Shown here: in pieces, positions 28,542 to 33,062 of the stretch
Layout: the number at the start of each line of letters is the position of its first letter
Numbering within the stretch: the first letter of the stretch is position 1
Assembly: GCA_009992505.1 (NCBI GenBank)
Contig: JAACVI010000074.1
Span: forward strand, 1-33,062
Direction of reading: 5' to 3'
DNA length: 33,062 bases
From: Myxococcales bacterium
GTDB lineage: Bacteria; Myxococcota_A; Polyangia; Polyangiales; Houyiibacteriaceae
The notes under the pieces: generated by a model
The model's database searches: none
What the model was told of the DNA's origin: nothing
What the model saw: only the letters and a program-made list of their open reading frames with translations
Translations under genes and position numbers: made by a program

Positions 28542-28777
28542 TCGTCGCTTGTCGCAAGGAAGGCAGCCCGCGGGCAAGTCGCACCGTGGGCATCCTCGCC
28601 CAAGGCGAGGTCGGTGCGGGACAAGTCGTGCACCCCACGAACCTTCATCGACGTCCACTTCTCCTCGTGGGGGGGCGACGCTCGCGCGACCCCGAGCGCA
28701 ACGAGGACATCTTCGCCCAGGTCGAACTCGATGCGCGAGGGAGGTCTCGCCGGAGACTGGCGTAGACTGGAGCGCAT
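28538..28777 (-). CDS. Small hypothetical ORF coupled to the glycosyltransferase
   Basis: A 79-aa frame, MRSSLRQSPARPPSRIEFDLG... to ...FLATSDE, ends in a 4-bp ATGA overlap with the glycosyltransferase start. Its composition (IEFDLGEDVLVALGVAR) looks protein-like and third-position GC is raised. Its ATG sits in the palindrome GCATGC, which also supplies the ATG of the divergent lipoprotein, so its ribosome binding site (GGAG) would lie inside that gene. The real start may therefore be further downstream. No family is recognised; it may be a small regulatory or accessory protein, or a chance frame. Confidence 0.45.
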   Translation of the reverse strand: MRSSLRQSPARPPSRIEFDLGEDVLVALGVARASPPHEEKWTSMKVRGVHDLSRTDLALGEDAHGATCPRAAFLATSDE

Positions 28778-30206
28778 GCTCCGCGTCTCGCTCTTGCTTC
28801 TCCTGCTCGCGCTGAGCGCGTGCGGCACGACGGCGCCCACGCCGCGGAGCGCGCCGGACGTGGAGTCACCACCCATCACGCCCGTGGCGCCCTCGCGCTC
28901 GGAGACCGGCGGCGCCCCGGAGACCATGGGGGCACCGGAGACCACGAACCTCCACGAGCTCTTGGCCTTCGACGCGGTCGACGAGATGCTGCGAGGGCAC
29001 CTGTTGCTCGCGGTCGATCCAGGCTCGCGCATGCTGAGAGCGCGCGACGTCGACAGCGGCGAAGAGCTCTGGCGCGTCGAGCTGGGCGAAGCGTCGGAGG
29101 GAGCGCTGATCGAGGACCTCGGCGACGGCAGGATCCTGGTGCAGGTGCCGGGTCAGGACTTCCACACCATCGACCTCGCGCGCGGAGTGCGCATCGCGCG
29201 CAGATCGAGCCCGCCTCAATGGAACTTCGTCCAGCGCGTCGCGGGCGCCTGCGCTCTGATGAGTGACTGCGCGCTTCAGCCCATCTCCTGCCAGGACGGC
29301 GCGGCGCTCGGCCCCCGGCTCAGAGGCACGACCATCTCCTACACACCGATGGGGCCGGACGAAGACGGATCGCCGACCTGCACTTCACCCCTGGAAGTGC
29401 TCGGGCGCGCGGGCGAGCTCTCGCTCTACGTCGTCCACGTCCGGGAGAGCGAGCACGCAGAGGTCATCGCCATCGATCGTGCCGGAGAGGTGAGCTGGCG
29501 CTCCGCGGACGTGGCCTGCGAGCAATGCGGACCCGTGGCCGTGGGCAGCGCGAGCGACGGCAGCGTGTGCTGGACGACCTCGACGCCCGATCGAGAGCGC
29601 GTCGTCCGCGCCTTTCGCTGCGCCGACGGTCATCCGCTCTTCACGCGCCGGATCACGCTCGCCTCGGGCTATCGCCACCCTCCCCTGTTCACGGGTTGGG
29701 TGACGCGGCCGCCGGGTCTGTTCCTGACAGGCGACACCGAGGCCACGCTGATCGCCCCCGACGGCCGAGCGCGCTGGACGCGTCCGACCGCGCCCGACAC
29801 CCTCGTCTTACCCGCGGGCCTGCGCACGCCGAGCTACCCCCTCGGCCTCGACCGCTACACGAGCGTCGAGCACGTGGACCCGGCGAACGGGCGAACGACA
29901 CGCGAGCAATCCCTGGAGGGAGGCGAGGTGCGCGTCGACGAAGAGGGCGTGGTGGCGATCGTGCCGATGGGCCAGTCCAGCGACCGCGCGGGCGCGCCCG
30001 TCCCCGCTCTGCGCGTCTTCACTTTCCATCGCGCACGAAACGGCAGCGACGTCTCCCTCGACGGTCGGATCGTGCTCGCGCTCCCCGGCGATGCGCACGT
30101 GGTGGGCGAGCGTACGACGGAGACGGGCACACGCCTCGTCGTCGCGGAGGAGCGCCCGGGCCAACCGGACCGAGTCCACGTGCTCCGCGCGAGCCCCACG
30201 CGCTGA
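28776..30206 (+). CDS. Lipoprotein with PQQ-like beta-propeller strands
   Basis: A 476-aa lipoprotein: MLRVSLLLLLLALSAC is a clear signal peptide with lipobox LSAC, followed by a low-complexity Pro/Thr/Glu region with a GAPET duplication. The body has repeated strands resembling PQQ/YncE-type propellers (LLAVDPGSRMLRARDVDSGEELWRVELG, VIAIDRAGEVSWRSADV, TLIAPDGRARWTRP), each pairing a stored value with a Trp-containing strand as in BamB-like proteins. The Cys-rich insert DVACEQCGPV is unusual. Assignment to the propeller class is inference. ATG 28776 is fixed by the signal peptide and a GGAG site; the long track extension upstream is antisense to the glycosyltransferase. Confidence 0.82.
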   Translation: MLRVSLLLLLLALSACGTTAPTPRSAPDVESPPITPVAPSRSETGGAPETMGAPETTNLHELLAFDAVDEMLRGHLLLAVDPGSRMLRARDVDSGEELWRVELGEASEGALIEDLGDGRILVQVPGQDFHTIDLARGVRIARRSSPPQWNFVQRVAGACALMSDCALQPISCQDGAALGPRLRGTTISYTPMGPDEDGSPTCTSPLEVLGRAGELSLYVVHVRESEHAEVIAIDRAGEVSWRSADVACEQCGPVAVGSASDGSVCWTTSTPDRERVVRAFRCADGHPLFTRRITLASGYRHPPLFTGWVTRPPGLFLTGDTEATLIAPDGRARWTRPTAPDTLVLPAGLRTPSYPLGLDRYTSVEHVDPANGRTTREQSLEGGEVRVDEEGVVAIVPMGQSSDRAGAPVPALRVFTFHRARNGSDVSLDGRIVLALPGDAHVVGERTTETGTRLVVAEERPGQPDRVHVLRASPTR

Positions 30207-30212
30207 AGGTTC

Positions 30213-30229
30213 AGGCGCGTTGCGCGCCT
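30213..30229 (+). terminator. Hairpin after the PQQ-like lipoprotein
   Basis: AGGCGCG-TTG-CGCGCCT is a perfect 7-bp stem with a 3-base loop, starting 7 bases after the stop codon. No T-tract follows, so strength is uncertain; it may only attenuate transcription into the next gene. Confidence 0.4.
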
Positions 30230-30269
30230 CTCCCTCAGCTCCGGCACGAGGGTTGCACTGAGCCGATGC

Positions 30270-30962
30270 ATGAACCGCTTCGCTTGGCTCCTGTCGGCAC
30301 TCCTTCTCCAGGCCGTAGTGGACCTCTCCTCGGCCCACGCGCAGGTCGCGCAGCAGCTCAGCGCGCCCTCACCCACCATCGTCATCGTCGAGCTACCCCC
30401 CGGCTACGAGGTGCGGCTTCAGCCTCGAGGGATGGTCGACCCCTACAGCGCGGGGCCGCTCCCGAGCGCACCGCTCGCGCCCTCTCGCCTGAGCCTCGAC
30501 CCCGAGCTCACGCCTTCGCAGGCGGGGCCCACGTCCGACATCGACGTCCTGGGCAGCCTGCAGCGCCGGCACAGACTGGCACGGAGAGCGGCCCTGTGGA
30601 TGCCGGCGACCGCGGCCTTGGCGGCGCTCGGGGGCGCGGCCATGGCGATGTCGTGTCGATCGGAGGCGGACGTGTCTGGAGAGGGATGCTCTTTCGCCAC
30701 CGCTATGCTGGGCGGGGGCACGGCGGCGACGCTGCTGACGGGGAGCTTGTTCGTGTTCCGCACCAACCGCGAGTCGCGCGCGATGCGTCGCGCGGGCCTG
30801 CACCTCTCGCGCGTTCACGGCATCCTGGCCGTCCTCTTCTACGTCCTGCCCTACACGCAGGTCATCGGCTTGGCCCTGGCCGCGCGCCAGATGCGCATCA
30901 ATCGTGGTGTCCTCGACCAGCTCGAGGCGGACGGCGCAGGCTTGCAGCCCAAGTACTTCTGA
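30270..30962 (+). CDS. Hypothetical exported membrane protein
   Basis: A 230-aa protein starting MNRFAWLLSALLLQAVVDLSSAHAQ, a cleavable signal peptide with an AHA-Q site. A short beta-like segment (IVIVELPPGYEVRLQPRG) and a Pro/Ser linker are followed by three hydrophobic segments: about 112-135 (AALWMPATAALAALGGAAM), 148-168 (AMLGGGTAATLLTGSLFVF) and 186-208 (ILAVLFYVLPYTQVIGLALA). I recognise no named family. The same arrangement (exported N-terminal part plus several C-terminal helices) is common among uncharacterised myxobacterial proteins. It follows the PQQ-like lipoprotein by 63 bases with a hairpin between. Confidence 0.75.
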   Translation: MNRFAWLLSALLLQAVVDLSSAHAQVAQQLSAPSPTIVIVELPPGYEVRLQPRGMVDPYSAGPLPSAPLAPSRLSLDPELTPSQAGPTSDIDVLGSLQRRHRLARRAALWMPATAALAALGGAAMAMSCRSEADVSGEGCSFATAMLGGGTAATLLTGSLFVFRTNRESRAMRRAGLHLSRVHGILAVLFYVLPYTQVIGLALAARQMRINRGVLDQLEADGAGLQPKYF

Positions 30963-31002
30963 TCGCAGGTCACGCCCTGCCGCGGCGTGTGGATTCGTGC
31001 GC

Positions 31003-31473
31003 TCAGTTCGCGTCCCAGCCGCAGCTGTTTCGAATGGCCGCGAGCTGCATCGAGAGCTCGCCCCAGTCCTCGTGCAGTCGGCCTCCCGAGTCACGCATGC
31101 GCGAGAGGCGCGTCATGACGCCGCGCACGTTGCCGCTCCAGCCTCGCTCCGCGTCCTGGACGGCCGTGGCCACCTCGCCCATGTCGGCGCCGCCCGGATC
31201 GTCCTCGCCCACCTCGGACGCCTCCATGTCCTCCAGGTCGTGATCCTCGCTGGCCTTGGCGGCGAGCACGGCCAGGCGCGCGACGCGCACGTGTCCGTAG
31301 GCCTTGGCCCGAACGCATCGGGCTTCGTCCCCCAGCCCAGCGACCAGAGGCGTGAGGGTCTGACCGACGAGGTCCAGGTCGCCGCGAAACGCGGGCCAGG
31401 CGGAGTCTCCCGGCCCAATGGGGGGCTCCGAACTCAGGGCGCGTCGCAGCTTGTCGCGCGCCGCCTCATCCAC
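31003..31473 (-). CDS. Hypothetical acidic helical protein
   Basis: A 156-aa product starting at GTG 31473 (MDEAARDKLRRALSSEPP), 18 bases after the stop of the discoidin-like lipoprotein gene and probably co-transcribed with it. It is predicted to be mostly helical, with an acidic patch (EDHDLEDMEASEVGEDDPGG) and single Cys residues near VRC and NSCGWDAN at the C-terminus. No signal peptide or membrane segment is visible, so a cytoplasmic location is likely unless export depends on a partner. No family recognised. The base composition matches the neighbourhood. Confidence 0.65.
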   Translation of the reverse strand: MDEAARDKLRRALSSEPPIGPGDSAWPAFRGDLDLVGQTLTPLVAGLGDEARCVRAKAYGHVRVARLAVLAAKASEDHDLEDMEASEVGEDDPGGADMGEVATAVQDAERGWSGNVRGVMTRLSRMRDSGGRLHEDWGELSMQLAAIRNSCGWDAN

Positions 31474-31491
31474 TGGATCGACCAGATCGTT

Positions 31492-32358
31492 TCAGGCCTG
31501 GAGCAGATGGTGGCGCGTCCGCAGCGTGTCGTTGATCTCCGCGCGCGTGAGCCCGGGTTCGCCCGTGCTCATGTCGGAGAGGATGATGTCGCGCTCGTAG
31601 CCGGGCCAGGCGCTGACGAAGCGACTCGCCTGTCGACTCAGCGCCCTGGCCAGCGCGGCGGGGTCGGTCGGAGTCACGTCGGCTCGCGGCTCGGACAGCG
31701 CGGCCGCGGCGAAGCGTGGGAAATGCGTGCCCTCGTGAGCACCCGGCACGCGCCCCAGCACGCGCAGCTCCGAGACGCAGGCTTCGCGCCAATCGCTGCG
31801 TGAGCCTGGCAAGAGCTCCACGAGCTCGAGGCGATACACGCCGCCGCCACCCGTGACGGGAAGAGTCTGCAGCTCGCGCGAGGCGGTATCGAGGGGATAG
31901 ACGCCCAGCTCCTGCCCGTCGTGCAGCACGCGCACGCGCGCGACACGGTGGTTCTGGGTGAAGAGACCGCTGCTCCCCGTGCGCGTGAGTCCGGCGGTCA
32001 TCTGCATCGACGTCACCTGCGCGTCCGCGGGCAACCGGATCTCGATCCACGGGCTCTCGAGATCTCCCGTGCGGGAGTTCCACGCCGACTCGACATCCCC
32101 GTCGAAGAGGTGAGCGATTTGATTCGTGTGATCGCGGTACACGCTCGACGTCGCCACCTCGGTGCGGATGGCGTCGAGCAGGTTCACGGGCTCGGCCGGC
32201 ACTGCGACTTGGGGCGCGGGAGCCGGAACCGCCGCGGGCTCCGCATGTTCCACCGCCGGCGCCGGCAACGTGGGGGTCGGCGTCGGCGCCTGACCCTCGT
32301 GCGACCCGCAACCGAGCACGAGGCCGAGCCCGAAAACGAAGAGGCGCGCACGAGTCAG
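31492..32358 (-). CDS. Lipoprotein with discoidin-like (NADase-type glycan-binding) domain; possible CTG start
   Basis: The body shows a discoidin/F5-8C-like beta-sandwich: HLFDGDVESAWNSRTGDLESPWIEIRLP, then VTSMQMTAG and GLFTQNHRVARVRVLHDG, ending with CVSELRVLG, close to the pattern of NADase-type glycan-binding domains. The domain spans roughly residues 70-205, with a helical tail after it. A Pro/Ala-rich linker follows the Cys. The only canonical start, GTG 32319, lies inside the lipobox (VLGC). Reading upstream in frame gives TRARLFVFGLGLVLGC, a proper lipoprotein signal peptide, starting at CTG 32358; no ATG, GTG or TTG occurs between the upstream in-frame stop and 32319. A CTG start or a sequence error is therefore implied. 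A small helical protein gene follows 18 bases downstream. Confidence 0.65.
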   Translation of the reverse strand: MTRARLFVFGLGLVLGCGSHEGQAPTPTPTLPAPAVEHAEPAAVPAPAPQVAVPAEPVNLLDAIRTEVATSSVYRDHTNQIAHLFDGDVESAWNSRTGDLESPWIEIRLPADAQVTSMQMTAGLTRTGSSGLFTQNHRVARVRVLHDGQELGVYPLDTASRELQTLPVTGGGGVYRLELVELLPGSRSDWREACVSELRVLGRVPGAHEGTHFPRFAAAALSEPRADVTPTDPAALARALSRQASRFVSAWPGYERDIILSDMSTGEPGLTRAEINDTLRTRHHLLQA

Positions 32359-32535
32359 GGGCGAAGGTCGTAGCCCGAGTTCCGTGTGCGTGAGTCCAGA
32401 CGACCTGGCGTCCTGCGATGGCGATCAGCGGATCACGGGGCGCGTCGTCGATGGCGCGCGGTCGGCGACACGCGCGTCCTACGGACCCCGCGACCCGGGC
32501 TTGTACGCGGCTCGGGTGCGTGCTTCGATGAGCAG

Positions 32536-33045
32536 GTGATTCACTCCAAGCGCGGTCGAACCGTCCCCCTGATGTCCGTCCTCTTCGTGCTGGTCGGCGC
32601 CTGCGGCAGCTCGACCTCGAGCACGGACGCGAGCACCCCAACGGATGACGCGAGCACGGAGATGTGCACCATCCCCGACACGACGTGCCCACTGGACCAG
32701 CCGCTCTCGGGCGCCGCCTGCGACACCCGCATGACCTGCAACTACCCTGACCCAGGGGGCGACGAGTTTCTCCCTAGTGGACGCCCGGCACGCATGGTGC
32801 GCATGAACCGTGTACCGGTCGACGGCCGCTCGACCGTGCCGCGGCAGGCCCGCACCGGCTTCCGCTTCTGTCCGTGCTTGGGAGCAACAGACGACACCGT
32901 GCTCACTCGAAACCTGTGTACTTCTCGCCAGGGTGATAACACCGGTCTGTGCGCCATCGGCGTCGATACCGTGTACCACGACGCAGTGGTCTTACCGCGC
33001 AGGCCAGATGATGCGGCTGGGAGGTTAAGCGTCGGGGCTGGTTGA
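32536..33045 (+). CDS. Small Cys-containing lipoprotein
   Basis: With the GTG at 32536 the protein starts (M)IHSKRGRTVPLMSVLFVLVGAC, a signal peptide with basic n-region and lipobox VGAC; starting at the internal ATG (32572) would leave no charged n-region. A Ser/Thr/Asp linker (STSSTDASTPTDDASTE) follows, then a Cys-rich part (MCTIPDTTCPLDQPLSGAACDTRMTCNYP) like small myxobacterial lipoproteins. The second half is less typical: third-position GC falls and composition shifts to Arg/Val after residue about 85, so a frameshift or chance extension of the frame is possible. About 170 residues. No function is recognised. Confidence 0.55.
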   Translation: MIHSKRGRTVPLMSVLFVLVGACGSSTSSTDASTPTDDASTEMCTIPDTTCPLDQPLSGAACDTRMTCNYPDPGGDEFLPSGRPARMVRMNRVPVDGRSTVPRQARTGFRFCPCLGATDDTVLTRNLCTSRQGDNTGLCAIGVDTVYHDAVVLPRRPDDAAGRLSVGAG

Positions 33046-33062
33046 TGGGATCGGTGGCGCAG

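Noticed and set aside
27537-28775. 889-aa reading of the lipoprotein beginning at 27537
   Set aside because: The first 413 codons are antisense to the glycosyltransferase; the signal peptide at 28776 fixes the true start.

Overview
The window is very GC-rich, densely coding bacterial DNA. Gene content points to a myxobacterium (Myxococcota, probably Polyangiales/Sandaracinaceae-like): a membrane-anchored eukaryote-type Ser/Thr kinase, many lipoproteins, and two giant Cys-rich lipoproteins that combine MopE-type metal-binding motifs with RCC1 repeats. The taxonomic call is inference from gene families, not from a marker tree.

Layout. 1-2379 (+): end of an operon with a cut-off gene, a tiny possible ORF, a phosphoesterase-fold protein that lacks metal ligands, nadD, and a Rossmann/DUF2520 protein. 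The last junctions are 4-bp ATGA overlaps. 2342-6270 (-): Ser/Thr kinase behind a ClpA-type unfoldase. 6491-8059 (+): exported protein plus holA. 8074-8616 (-): rpsT (S20), followed by an 18-bp tandem array that re-duplicates its last codons and stop, then a start-less coding-like remnant in the same frame. 8842-10989 (-): alpha-glucan phosphorylase. 11175-13757 (+): RND/MMPL transporter. 13862-17725 (+): first MopE/RCC1 lipoprotein, behind a near-consensus promoter that implies a leaderless mRNA. 17805-19400 (+): murJ. 19401-20500: accessory patch with a 475-bp gene-free stretch, an S23/IVP four-helix-bundle gene entered by a 12-bp microsatellite, and inverted REP-like palindromes. 20505-22850 (-): lipoprotein in which TSP3 repeats and an OmpA-type domain sit inside a DUF4139 protein. 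23111-27445 (+): second MopE/Cys-module/RCC1 lipoprotein. 27468-28777 (-): glycosyltransferase with a small coupled ORF. 28776-30962 (+): lipoprotein and exported membrane protein. 31003-32358 (-): discoidin-like lipoprotein, apparently starting at CTG, plus a small partner. 32536-33045 (+): small lipoprotein near the window end.

How the genes relate. Housekeeping functions (NAD synthesis, replication clamp loader, S20, glycogen breakdown, lipid II flipping, proteolysis) are interleaved with a large envelope/lipoprotein complement. Three big surface lipoproteins (13862, 20505, 23111) lie within about 14 kb around murJ. They may form an envelope-associated metal-binding or adhesive set, but nothing in the sequence proves cooperation. 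I see no CRISPR array, rRNA, tRNA, complete insertion sequence or prophage. The most unusual signal is the stop-codon-containing repeat array behind rpsT.
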